Shown: one piece after another, positions 6,846 to 13,202 of the stretch | Layout of the letters: each line of letters starts with the position of its first letter | Numbering within the stretch: the stretch's first letter is position 1 | NCBI GenBank assembly: GCA_039649175.1 | Contig: JBBWZS010000038.1 | Location: 1 to 20,479, forward strand | DNA from: DATAQC01 sp039649175 | Lineage (GTDB): Bacteria > Actinomycetota > Acidimicrobiia > Acidimicrobiales > AC-14 | Direction: 5' to 3' | DNA length: 20,479 nucleotides | The notes under the pieces: model-generated | Database searches by the model: none | Told to the model about the DNA's origin: nothing | The model's input: the letters and a program-made list of their open reading frames with translations, nothing else | Program-made: the position numbers and the translations under genes

Positions 6846-7771
6846 GCGATGTCGCGTCGCTGGAACAACACGGTGGCGACGACCAGCAGGGTGACGGCCA
6901 CACCCGTGAGGTACAGCCCGGCCACCAGCACGCTGCGCCCCACGACATCGCCGCCGCTGTCCTTGCCCGAGATCAACACGATGGCATTGCCGAGGAGCAA
7001 CCAGCGCCGGAAGCCGGCGAGGAAGTTGCCCACCACGTTCTCGATCACCAGGAAGTAGGCGAAGCCCACGCCGAGGGCGGCGGCGGTGTTGCGCCCGATC
7101 GAAGCGACCGCGAAACCGACGCTGGTGGCCACCGCGATCATCAGCTCGCCACGCAACACGACAGCCACCGTCGAGCCCAACCAGCCGGCGCCGGTGCCCG
7201 CGGTGGTGCCGTGGACGAACACCGCGGGCAGGAGGGCGGCCGACAACAGTGCCCAGGCCACCAGGCTGAACACCCAGGCCACGATCACCGCCGCCACCAC
7301 CTTGGCCGCCATCACCCGGACCCGCCGGGGCTCCCACGTGAGCAGCGTGGTGATCGATCGGGCCTGCCATTCTGCGCCGATGCTCGACGCCCCCACGACC
7401 CAGGCCACGATCACCAGCGGGGCGGTGAGGCCCTGGAGGACACCCTTGAGCTTCTCCAGCTTCAGGCGCCGGTCGGTGACCCCGCCGTAGCGGAACCGGC
7501 AGAAGTCCTCCTGACCGGCCGGCGACAAGCCGGCCTTGCCGCCGGGCGGCACGCCCGGGCCCGGCACCACCGGCACCTGGCGGACGCAATCGGCCACCCT
7601 CGCCTCCGCCGCCGCCCGGCGCCGGCCCAGCACCGCCTCCGACGTCTGCTCGGTGTTCAAGAACGTGGCCACCCCGCCGATGGCGATGCCGAGCAGGGCC
7701 AACAGGGCCAGCACCTTGATCATGCGCCGCGCCATCAGGCGCCGCAGCTCGCCCGCCAGCAGCGCCGTCAT
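6842..7771 (-). CDS. ABC-2 type transporter permease
   Basis: This 309-residue polytopic membrane protein is the channel partner of the ATPase encoded directly upstream; the two genes overlap by ATGA. The sequence shows a short basic N-terminus (LRRLMARRMIK), a first hydrophobic segment near residues 19-38 and a roughly 65-residue non-membrane region with two cysteines (DCVRQ and DFCRF). Then come about five more hydrophobic segments, including one in VAAVIVAWVFSLVAWALLSA and a last one before the C-terminal QRRDIA. The architecture fits the ABC-2 family with a large loop after the first membrane segment. The substrate cannot be read from the sequence. The gene converges on cobO, with stop codons overlapping on opposite strands, so no terminator fits between them. 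Confidence 0.85.
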   Translation of the reverse strand: MTALLAGELRRLMARRMIKVLALLALLGIAIGGVATFLNTEQTSEAVLGRRRAAAEARVADCVRQVPVVPGPGVPPGGKAGLSPAGQEDFCRFRYGGVTDRRLKLEKLKGVLQGLTAPLVIVAWVVGASSIGAEWQARSITTLLTWEPRRVRVMAAKVVAAVIVAWVFSLVAWALLSAALLPAVFVHGTTAGTGAGWLGSTVAVVLRGELMIAVATSVGFAVASIGRNTAAALGVGFAYFLVIENVVGNFLAGFRRWLLLGNAIVLISGKDSGGDVVGRSVLVAGLYLTGVAVTLLVVATVLFQRRDIA

Positions 7772-8709
7772 TGGTCGTCCCCGGTGACGATGTGGCCTTC
7801 GCCGCCCGAGGTCAGCTCGAGGAACACCGTCTCCAAGCTGACCTCTTCGGGCCGCAGCTCGTGGAGATAGAGCTGCCGGGCGGCCAGGGCGCGCGTCACG
7901 TCCTCAGCCCGGGCCGGCGGCAGGTCGACACGGAGGAAGCCGTCGGCCCGCGTGGCTGCCATCCCGGCGTCGTGCAGCACGGCCAGCCCGGCGTCGAGGT
8001 CGGTCAACCGTACGATCAGCCCGGTCGATCGACCGGTGGACAGCACCTCGTCGACCGGCCCCGAACGGACGCACCGGCCGCCCGACATGATGGCCACCCG
8101 GTCACACGACTGTTGCACCTCGCTCAGGATGTGACTGGAGACGAAGACCGTCCTGCCTTCGTGGGCCAGGCTCTTCAGCAGGTCCCGGACCTCTTTGATC
8201 CCCGCCGGGTCGAGGCCGTTGGCCGGTTCGTCGAGCACGAGCAGCTCGGGGTCCTTGAGCAGGGCGACGCCGATACCCAGGCGCTGACGCATGCCCAGGG
8301 AGAACCCCCGCACGGCGTCGTCGGCCCGCGCCGCCAGGCCGACGCGGTCGAGCACCGACTGGACCCTCGCCGACCCGATGCCCTCGAGGCGTCCGAGGAC
8401 GGCCAGGTTCTTCCGCGCCGACAGTCCCGGGAACAGCCCGGGCATCTCCACCAGCGAGCCCACCCGCCCGATGACGCCCGTCAGCTCGTGGCCGGAGTCG
8501 GCGCCGAGGACCCGGCACGAGCCGGCACTGGGGCGGGCCAGGCCGAGCAGGCAGCGGATGGTCGTGGTCTTGCCCGAGCCATTGGGCCCGAGGAACCCGA
8601 AGACGCCGCCGGAGGGAACGCTGAGGTCGAGCCCGTCGACCGCCACCACCGGCGGTCGCCGGAACCGCCGGTACTCCTTGCGGAGACCCTCGACCTCGAC
8701 GACGTCCAT
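7768..8709 (-). CDS. ABC transporter ATP-binding protein
   Basis: This 313-residue nucleotide-binding subunit powers the adjacent ABC-2 permease. Residues 41-48 are the Walker A GPNGSGKT, the signature is FSLGMRQRL (136-144), Walker B with the catalytic Glu is LLVLDEP (156-162), the D-loop is GLDP (165-168) and the H-loop His is at about 193 (VSSHILSE). A C-terminal extension of about 90 residues follows, as in DrrA/CcmA-like exporter ATPases. The ATG at 8709 is used because the family core begins with VEVEGLRKEY at once; the open frame runs further upstream, but that part is non-homologous. A TACACC hexamer 7 bases before the ATG is a weak leaderless -10 candidate. The substrate is unknown; drug, lipid or peptide export are all possible. 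Confidence 0.92.
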   Translation of the reverse strand: MDVVEVEGLRKEYRRFRRPPVVAVDGLDLSVPSGGVFGFLGPNGSGKTTTIRCLLGLARPSAGSCRVLGADSGHELTGVIGRVGSLVEMPGLFPGLSARKNLAVLGRLEGIGSARVQSVLDRVGLAARADDAVRGFSLGMRQRLGIGVALLKDPELLVLDEPANGLDPAGIKEVRDLLKSLAHEGRTVFVSSHILSEVQQSCDRVAIMSGGRCVRSGPVDEVLSTGRSTGLIVRLTDLDAGLAVLHDAGMAATRADGFLRVDLPPARAEDVTRALAARQLYLHELRPEEVSLETVFLELTSGGEGHIVTGDDQ

Positions 8710-8829
8710 CCGCACAGGTGTAGCAGCACCGCCCGTACCGGCGTCGTGACCTCTCGGCGCCGCTCGACGCCGGCGCGCCCACCGTCGAAGATGGGCGGAC
8801 CCAGCCACCCGTCCGGAGGTCCACGCCCC
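8710..8829. other. Divergent intergenic region between the ABC ATPase and the LysM gene
   Basis: About 120 bases separate these divergently transcribed genes. On the plus strand GGAGGT at 8815-8820 is a strong Shine-Dalgarno nine bases before the ATG at 8830 and decides that start over an in-frame ATG at 8791. No convincing -35/-10 pair was seen for either direction. Confidence 0.6.
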
Positions 8830-9330
8830 ATGTCCGGCTTCGCCCCGATCACCGTCCGCCAACCCGCTCCCTTCGACATCGTCGACGACCCGGTCGGGGT
8901 GTGCGGGATCGGCACCGGCTTCGAGGCCACGTTCAGCGCCCGGGTGCGCGACGCCGGCGGCCACGAACTGGCCCAGGTGTCGATCAGGGCCGGGCTGGGC
9001 AACGGGGCTCTCGGCAACTTCCACGTCGAGCTTCCCCTCGGCCCCGTGCCGGGCAGCTTCCAGGGGACGCTGGAGGTCTTCGAGGCCTCAGCGGCCGACG
9101 GCACCGAGCTGAACAAGGTGGTCGTCCCCATCACCTTCGGCCGCGCCCTGATCGAGACCTACCGCGGGTTCCTCCAGTACACCGTGGAGCCCGGCGACAC
9201 CCTGACGGCGATCGCCCGGCGCTTCTACGGCGACGGCACCCTGTTCGGGAGGCTCTTCGAGGCCAACCGCGACCAGATCCACGATCCCGACCTCATCTTC
9301 GGCGGCCAGGTCCTGCGCATCCCCCAGTAG
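8830..9330 (+). CDS. Small Gmad2-LysM domain protein
   Basis: This 166-residue protein has two recognisable parts. Residues about 7-103 (ITVRQPAPFDIV, GIGTGFEATFSARVRD, GNFHVELPL, GTLEVFEASAADGTE) match the Gmad2 immunoglobulin-like fold known from spore germination and cell-surface proteins. Residues about 116-165 (QYTVEPGDTLTAIARRFYGD, ending in GGQVLRIPQ) form a LysM domain, which usually binds peptidoglycan or related glycans. No signal peptide or membrane segment is visible, so how it would reach the wall is unclear. The start is fixed by GGAGGT nine bases upstream. It abuts the tlpA-like gene tail to tail with no spacer. The Gmad2 call is by motif memory, the LysM call is firmer, and the biological role is unknown. 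Confidence 0.85.
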   Translation: MSGFAPITVRQPAPFDIVDDPVGVCGIGTGFEATFSARVRDAGGHELAQVSIRAGLGNGALGNFHVELPLGPVPGSFQGTLEVFEASAADGTELNKVVVPITFGRALIETYRGFLQYTVEPGDTLTAIARRFYGDGTLFGRLFEANRDQIHDPDLIFGGQVLRIPQ

Positions 9331-10041
9331 CTAGCCACCGCCCGCGGCCCGGGCCTGCGCCTGGGCCTGCGCCTCGGCCTGGGCCAGCAGGCGCTCGAGG
9401 TCGGCCGACCGCACGCCGCCCAGGATCTTGGAGACGATGATGCCGTCGGGGTTGACCACGAACGACTCGGGAACACCGCCCACGCCGTAGTCGAGGGCGA
9501 TGCGGCCGTCGGGGTCGGTGAGCATGGGCCAGTCGCCGCCCTCTTTGGCCCGGAAGTCGCGCACCGCCGAGGGCATGTCGCTGTAGACCACGGCCAGGAT
9601 GGTGGCGTCGCCGGCGGCTCGGTGGGAGTCCTGGAAGCGGACCAGGTCGGGGTGCTCGTCGCGGCAGGGGATGCACCAGGTGGCGAAGAAGTTCACGACC
9701 ACCCACCGGCCGCGGAAGTCGGCCAGGTTGGCGTGCTGGCCGTCCACCGTGGTGCCCTCGGCCGCCGGCGCCGGCTTGCCCAGAAGCGGTGATTGGACCG
9801 TCTTGCTCTCGGCCGACGGTCTGGTGGCGAGCACGAGGATGAGCATGGTCACGGGCACGGCCACGGCCACGGCGATCCACAGAGCCTTGCGGGTCCGGCG
9901 CAGGTACACCATCGACCGGGGCCGGCCGACTTCGCCGGGCCCGTCGCTGTCGGGCGACTCCCCCGAGAGCGTCTCGGGGCCGCCGGCGCCGCCCGGCGCC
10001 AGCTCGGTGGTGGCGGGAGATTCGAGGGGATCTGCGCTCAT
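9331..10041 (-). CDS. Membrane-anchored TlpA/ResA-like thioredoxin-fold protein
   Basis: A 236-residue extracytoplasmic thiol-disulfide oxidoreductase is predicted. Residues 1-52 form an acidic, Pro/Gly-rich tail ending in a basic RRTRK patch, followed by one membrane anchor at about 53-73 (ALWIAVAVAVPVTMLILVLA). The thioredoxin domain has the active site WCIPC (122-126) after VVVNFFAT and the cis-Pro region GVGGVPESFVV. Such proteins reduce apocytochromes or other secreted thiol proteins. The last 20 residues are an Ala/Gln-rich low-complexity stretch (AQAEAQAQAQA) caused by an imperfect repeat in the DNA at about 9351-9387. ATG 10041 is used; an internal ATG at 9912 would remove the acidic tail. 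No cytochrome maturation genes are nearby. Confidence 0.9.
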   Translation of the reverse strand: MSADPLESPATTELAPGGAGGPETLSGESPDSDGPGEVGRPRSMVYLRRTRKALWIAVAVAVPVTMLILVLATRPSAESKTVQSPLLGKPAPAAEGTTVDGQHANLADFRGRWVVVNFFATWCIPCRDEHPDLVRFQDSHRAAGDATILAVVYSDMPSAVRDFRAKEGGDWPMLTDPDGRIALDYGVGGVPESFVVNPDGIIVSKILGGVRSADLERLLAQAEAQAQAQARAAGGG

Positions 10042-10050
10042 CGTGGAGCC

Positions 10051-10056
10051 AGCGTA
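10051..10056 (-). promoter_or_regulatory. Candidate -10 element of the tlpA-like gene
   Basis: TACGCT on the minus strand fits TAnnnT and ends nine bases before the ATG at 10041, compatible with a leaderless or nearly leaderless transcript. No Shine-Dalgarno is present before this gene. Confidence 0.35.
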
Positions 10057-10123
10057 GGTCCCATCCAACGGCTGGCACCCATCGCCCGCCGCCTCTCGGA
10101 CGGCGGTTCGGGCCCCGGACGGG

Positions 10124-10129
10124 CAGAAT
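10124..10129 (+). promoter_or_regulatory. Candidate -10 element of cobB
   Basis: CAGAAT lies seven bases before the GTG start of cobB. It departs from TAnnnT only at the first base, and cobB has no Shine-Dalgarno, so leaderless transcription is plausible. The 95-bp gap to the divergent tlpA-like gene holds nothing else recognisable. Confidence 0.35.
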
Positions 10130-10136
10130 CGCCGTC

Positions 10137-11486
10137 GTGCCCGTCCTCGGTCCTCGCCTCGTGGTCGCCGGCACCGCGTCGGGCGTGGGGAAGACGACGG
10201 TGGCGACCGGGCTCATGGCCGCTCTCCGGCGGCGGGGCCTCACCGTGGCCTCGGCCAAGGTGGGACCCGACTTCATCGACCCCGGTTACCACGCCCTGGC
10301 CACCGGGCGCCCGGCCCGCAACCTCGACGCCTGGCTGTGCGGCGCCCAGGCCATGGGTCCCCTGGCGGCACGGGCCGGGGAGGATGCCGACATCCTGGTC
10401 GTCGAGGGCGTCATGGGGCTGTTCGACGGCGCCGCCGACACCACCGCGGCCACCGCTTCCACCGCCGAGATGGCTGCCCTTCTCGACGCGCCTGTCGTGC
10501 TCGTCGTCGACGCGGCAGGGCTCAGCGGCTCGGTCGCCGCCGTCGTCCACGGGTTCCGCAGCTGGGACCTCACGGTGGAGGTGGCGGGGGTGGTGTTGAA
10601 CAGGGTGGCCGGCGACAGTCACGAGGCCATGCTGCGGGCGGCGCTGGCGCCCGTCGGCGTGCCCGTGCTCGGCGTGGTGCGCCGCGACCCGCGCCTGCGC
10701 TGGCGTGACCGTCACCTGGGCCTGGTGCCCGTCGTCGAGGACGAGCCCGGGGTGCGCCGCAGCCTCGACGCCCTGGCCGACGTGGTCGACCACGACTGCG
10801 ACCTCGACGCCGTCGTGGCCCTGGCCCGCTCCGCCCCTTCGGTCACGGTCGCCGATGTTCCCCGGGCTCGGCCTTCGGGGCGGGCCCGGGTGGCCGTCGT
10901 CGGCGGGCGGGGGTTCAGCTTCACCTATCCCGACAACCTGGAGCTGTTGGCCCAGGCGGGTGCCGAGCTGGTGCCCCTCGACCCCGAGACCGATCGCCGC
11001 CTGCCTGAGCACATCGACGCCGTCTACGCCGGTGGCGGCTTCCCCGAGGTCTATGCCACGACCCTTGCCGCCAACCGTCCCCTCCTCGACGACGTGGCCC
11101 GCCGGGTAGCCGCGGGGCTGACGACCTGGGCCGAGTGCGGCGGCCTGCTGTGGCTGGCGCGGTCGATGGACGGCCACGCCATGGCCGGGGCCATCGACGC
11201 CGACGCCCACATGACCGAGCGCCTCACCCTCGGGTACCGGCGGGCGGTCAGCGCCGTCGACACCCCGCTGGCCCCGGCCCACACCGAGCTGCGGGGCCAC
11301 GAGTTCCACTACTCGGTGATCGACCCGCCCGGCGACGCCCTCGCATGGGAGGGCCGTCACGGTCGGGGCCGGGCCGGTTTCGCCTCGCCCCGGTTGCTGG
11401 CATCGTTCCTGCACCTCCACCTGGGATCTCGTCCCGAACAGGCGGAGCGCTTCGTGGCCCTCGCCTCCGGGAACCAGCCAGGGTGA
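10137..11486 (+). CDS. cobB: Hydrogenobyrinic acid / cobyrinic acid a,c-diamide synthase
   Basis: CobB (CbiA in the cobalt-early route) amidates the a and c side chains of the corrin ring with glutamine and ATP. The 449-residue protein has normal length. The N-terminal synthetase domain has the P-loop GTASGVGKTT (11-20), AKVGPDFIDPGYH (40-52) and VVEGVMGLFDG (88-98). The C-terminal glutaminase domain has AVYAGGGFPE (295-304), the nucleophile in WAECGGLLWL (Cys334) and the closing histidines in FLHLHLG (about 426-428). The GTG start at 10137 has no Shine-Dalgarno. It lies upstream of the second riboswitch and has its own promoter region, so it may escape that riboswitch. Cysteine position and length distinguish it from CobQ. 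Confidence 0.96.
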   Translation: MPVLGPRLVVAGTASGVGKTTVATGLMAALRRRGLTVASAKVGPDFIDPGYHALATGRPARNLDAWLCGAQAMGPLAARAGEDADILVVEGVMGLFDGAADTTAATASTAEMAALLDAPVVLVVDAAGLSGSVAAVVHGFRSWDLTVEVAGVVLNRVAGDSHEAMLRAALAPVGVPVLGVVRRDPRLRWRDRHLGLVPVVEDEPGVRRSLDALADVVDHDCDLDAVVALARSAPSVTVADVPRARPSGRARVAVVGGRGFSFTYPDNLELLAQAGAELVPLDPETDRRLPEHIDAVYAGGGFPEVYATTLAANRPLLDDVARRVAAGLTTWAECGGLLWLARSMDGHAMAGAIDADAHMTERLTLGYRRAVSAVDTPLAPAHTELRGHEFHYSVIDPPGDALAWEGRHGRGRAGFASPRLLASFLHLHLGSRPEQAERFVALASGNQPG

Positions 11487-11511
11487 CCGGGCCCCGACGG
11501 CGAAGTACAGT
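11483..11511 (+). promoter_or_regulatory. Candidate promoter of the riboswitch-cobI-cbtA operon
   Basis: A -35 candidate GTGACC (11483-11488) and a -10 candidate TACAGT (11506-11511) are separated by 17 bp. Transcription would begin near 11518, right at the 5' side of the riboswitch. The -35 overlaps the cobB stop codon. Motif fit and spacing are good, but this is a prediction. Confidence 0.55.
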
Positions 11512-11516
11512 CCATG

Positions 11517-11603
11517 ACGCTGCGGCATCGGGAAGTCGGTGAGAGTCCGGCGCGGCACCGCCACTGTGACCGGGACCTCCCGGGAGCCAGGCCCCGACCG
11601 TGA
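11517..11603 (+). promoter_or_regulatory. Cobalamin riboswitch, short (Cbl-II like) form
   Basis: The core GGGAAGTCGGTGAGAGTCCG (from 11530) followed by CGCGGCACCGCCACTGTGA is the conserved cobalamin aptamer, and GGGAGCCAGGCCCC (from 11582) is a divergent B12 box. TCGGG (11528-11532) pairs with CCCGA (11593-11597), and CGG (11523-11525) with CCG (11598-11600), giving a closing helix with a small bulge. A 5-bp hairpin CCGGG/CCCGG with loop ACCT lies at 11570-11583. The large peripheral domain seen in the first riboswitch is absent. It leads directly into cobI and should sense a cobalamin form and control the corrin ring operon. Confidence 0.92.
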
Positions 11604-11619
11604 CGAAGGCACGACGACG

Positions 11620-11635
11620 TCGTCTCGGGAGACGA
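11620..11635 (+). promoter_or_regulatory. cobI: Hairpin holding the cobI Shine-Dalgarno sequence
   Basis: TCGTCT and AGACGA pair perfectly around a CGGG loop. The only Shine-Dalgarno candidate of cobI, GGGAG at 11627-11631, lies in the loop and the 3' arm, six bases before the TTG start at 11638. This is the arrangement expected of a riboswitch that controls translation by hiding the ribosome binding site. Confidence 0.6.
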
Positions 11636-11637
11636 GA

Positions 11638-12342
11638 TTGAGCAGGCTGATCGGCGTCGGGATGGGTCCGGGTGACCCGGAGCTGGTCACGGCCCGGGCC
11701 GTGCGCGTGCTGACCGAGGCCGACCGGGTCTTCGCCCCCGCCACCGCCCTCGATGCCGTAGGTCGGGCCGAGTCCATCGTGCGCCAGGCCTGCCCCGACG
11801 CCACCGTCGACCGCCTGGCCTTCGAGATGACCGTGGGCGCGGTGCGTGACACCGCCCTGGGCGAAGCCGCCGACCGGGTCGTGGAGTGCCTCGACGCCGG
11901 CGAGGTCGTGGCCTTCGTCACTCTCGGCGACCCCAACGTCTACAGCACCTTTCCGACCCTGGCGGAGGCCGTCCTCCAGCGGCGACCCGATGTCGCCGTC
12001 GAGACCGTCCCCGGCATCACCGCCTTCCAGGACCTGGCGTCGCGGTCGGGCACAGTGCTGCTGACCGGGACCGAACATCTCACCCTCGTCACCGCCCTCG
12101 ATGGGCCCGAGGCACTCGACGCCGCCCTCGAGGACCCCGGCGGCGCCGTGGTCGTCTACAAGGGCGGTCGTCACCTGCCGGCGGTGGCCAAGCGCCTGGC
12201 CGACGCCGGCCGCCTCGACGGAGCCGTGGCCGGGGAGTTGCTGGGCCTGCCCGGCCAGCGCGTCGGCCCCGTCGCCGGTCTGGCCGGCGGCCCCGCCTCG
12301 TACCTGGTGACCGTCATCGTCCCCCCCTCGGAGCGCGAATGA
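11638..12342 (+). CDS. cobI: Precorrin-2 C20-methyltransferase (CobI/CbiL)
   Basis: This SAM-dependent enzyme methylates C20 of (cobalt-)precorrin-2 to make (cobalt-)precorrin-3. The 234-residue protein is a tetrapyrrole methylase. LIGVGMGPGDPELVT (residues 4-18) is the N-terminal glycine-rich motif, FVTLGDPNVYSTF is the second conserved block typical of CobI/CbiL, and VPGITAFQDLAS is the third. The start is placed at TTG 11638, because the family begins with this motif and GGGAG lies six bases upstream; the open frame further upstream is riboswitch sequence. It is the first gene of the corrin ring operon and its stop overlaps cobM as ATGA. Whether it acts on metal-free or cobalt-containing substrate cannot be read off. 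Confidence 0.94.
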   Translation: MSRLIGVGMGPGDPELVTARAVRVLTEADRVFAPATALDAVGRAESIVRQACPDATVDRLAFEMTVGAVRDTALGEAADRVVECLDAGEVVAFVTLGDPNVYSTFPTLAEAVLQRRPDVAVETVPGITAFQDLASRSGTVLLTGTEHLTLVTALDGPEALDAALEDPGGAVVVYKGGRHLPAVAKRLADAGRLDGAVAGELLGLPGQRVGPVAGLAGGPASYLVTVIVPPSERE

Positions 12343-13202
12343 TCTCCTTCGTGGGGGCGGGGCCCGGGGCGCCGGACCTGATCACCCTCCGGGGCTGTGA
12401 CCGGTTGCGGGCCGCCGACATCGTGGTGTGGGCCTCGTCGCTCGTCCCCGCCGAGGTGCTGGGCCATGCCCGGCCCGGCGTCGTCGTCCATGACTCGGCG
12501 TCGATGACCCTCGAGGACGTGCTGGCCGTCTACGCCGCCAGTCCCGATGCCGCCATCGTGCGCCTCCACTCCGGCGACCCCTGCCTGTACGGGGCCATCC
12601 AGGAGCAGATCGACTGGTGCCAGGCCAACGGCCGCCCTTTCGAGGTGGTGCCCGGGGTGTCGTCACTGGGCGCCGCGGCTGCCGCCCTCGGCCACGAGCT
12701 CACCGTTCCCGGCGTGGCCCAGAGCGTGGTGGTCACCCGCCTGGCCGGCCGCACGGTGGCCTCCATGCCGCCACGCCAGTCGGTGGCCGACTACGCCCCC
12801 CACGGTGCCACCCTGGCCGTGTTCCTCTCCGCGGCCCGGCCGACAGAGCTTCAGGACAGCCTCCTCGCCCCCGACAGCGCCTACCGCGCCGACACCCCGG
12901 CGGCGATCGTGGTGCGGGCGTCGTGGCCGGACGAGTCGGTGGTGTCGACCACCGTCGGTGGTCTGGCCGACGACCTGGTGGCCACCGGCGCCACCACCAC
13001 CGTCCTCGTCCTCGTCGGCCCCGCCCTGGCCGACGCCCCTGCCGCCCGCAGCCACCTCTACTCACCGGCGTTCGCCCACCGCTTCCGGCGCCGCTCCACG
13101 CCCGGCACCACGGCCGGCCGGCCAGCCATCCGTTCGGGCCCGGAGCCGGCATTCCGTTCGGGCACGGAGCCGGCATTCCGTTCGGGCACGGAGCCGGGAT
13201 GA
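12339..13202 (+). CDS. cobM: Precorrin-4 C11-methyltransferase (CobM/CbiF)
   Basis: CobM methylates C11 of (cobalt-)precorrin-4. Conserved blocks are SFVGAGPGAPDLITLRG at the N-terminus, VWASSLVPAEVL, IVRLHSGDPCLYGAI (with the GDP motif), FEVVPGVSSLGAAAAALGHE and VVTRLAGRT, ending with AIVVRASWPDE and TTVLVLVGPAL. At 287 residues it is about 30 longer than usual. The extra part is an Arg/Pro-rich tail encoded by three 24-bp tandem repeats (RSGxEP units), not part of the catalytic fold. ATG 12339 overlaps the cobI stop by 4 bp with GGAG five bases upstream. The stop overlaps the cbiD ATG. The early-insertion and aerobic versions are not separable by sequence here. Confidence 0.95.
   Translation: MISFVGAGPGAPDLITLRGCDRLRAADIVVWASSLVPAEVLGHARPGVVVHDSASMTLEDVLAVYAASPDAAIVRLHSGDPCLYGAIQEQIDWCQANGRPFEVVPGVSSLGAAAAALGHELTVPGVAQSVVVTRLAGRTVASMPPRQSVADYAPHGATLAVFLSAARPTELQDSLLAPDSAYRADTPAAIVVRASWPDESVVSTTVGGLADDLVATGATTTVLVLVGPALADAPAARSHLYSPAFAHRFRRRSTPGTTAGRPAIRSGPEPAFRSGTEPAFRSGTEPG
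13127..13198 (+). repeat. Three tandem 24-bp repeats at the cobM-cbiD junction
   Basis: Three head-to-tail units lie at 13127-13150, 13151-13174 and 13175-13198. The second and third differ only in the last base, and the first differs from the second at three positions. Each carries the core CCGTTCGGGC and a GGAG, and the last GGAG (13190-13193) is the Shine-Dalgarno of cbiD, five bases before its ATG. In cobM they encode three 8-residue units, two with RSGTEP and one with RSGPEP. Confidence 0.93.

Noticed and set aside
7771..8829. A 350-residue N-terminal extension of the LysM protein
   Set aside because: It is antisense to the ABC ATPase; GGAGGT nine bases before ATG 8830 marks the real start.
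8710..9024. A 105-codon N-terminal extension of the ABC ATPase
   Set aside because: It overlaps the LysM gene and its strong Shine-Dalgarno in antisense and shows no homology to ABC proteins.
11539..11637. Upstream in-frame start of cobI at GTG 11539
   Set aside because: It would translate the riboswitch aptamer, and the family begins at the glycine-rich motif right after TTG 11638.
10038..11936. A 632-codon minus-strand open frame opposite cobB and the second riboswitch
   Set aside because: It covers cobB and a riboswitch in antisense and has no recognisable motif; it is a GC-driven shadow.
13127..13198. The 24-bp tandem repeats as a CRISPR array
   Set aside because: The units are directly adjacent with no spacers and are translated as part of CobM.
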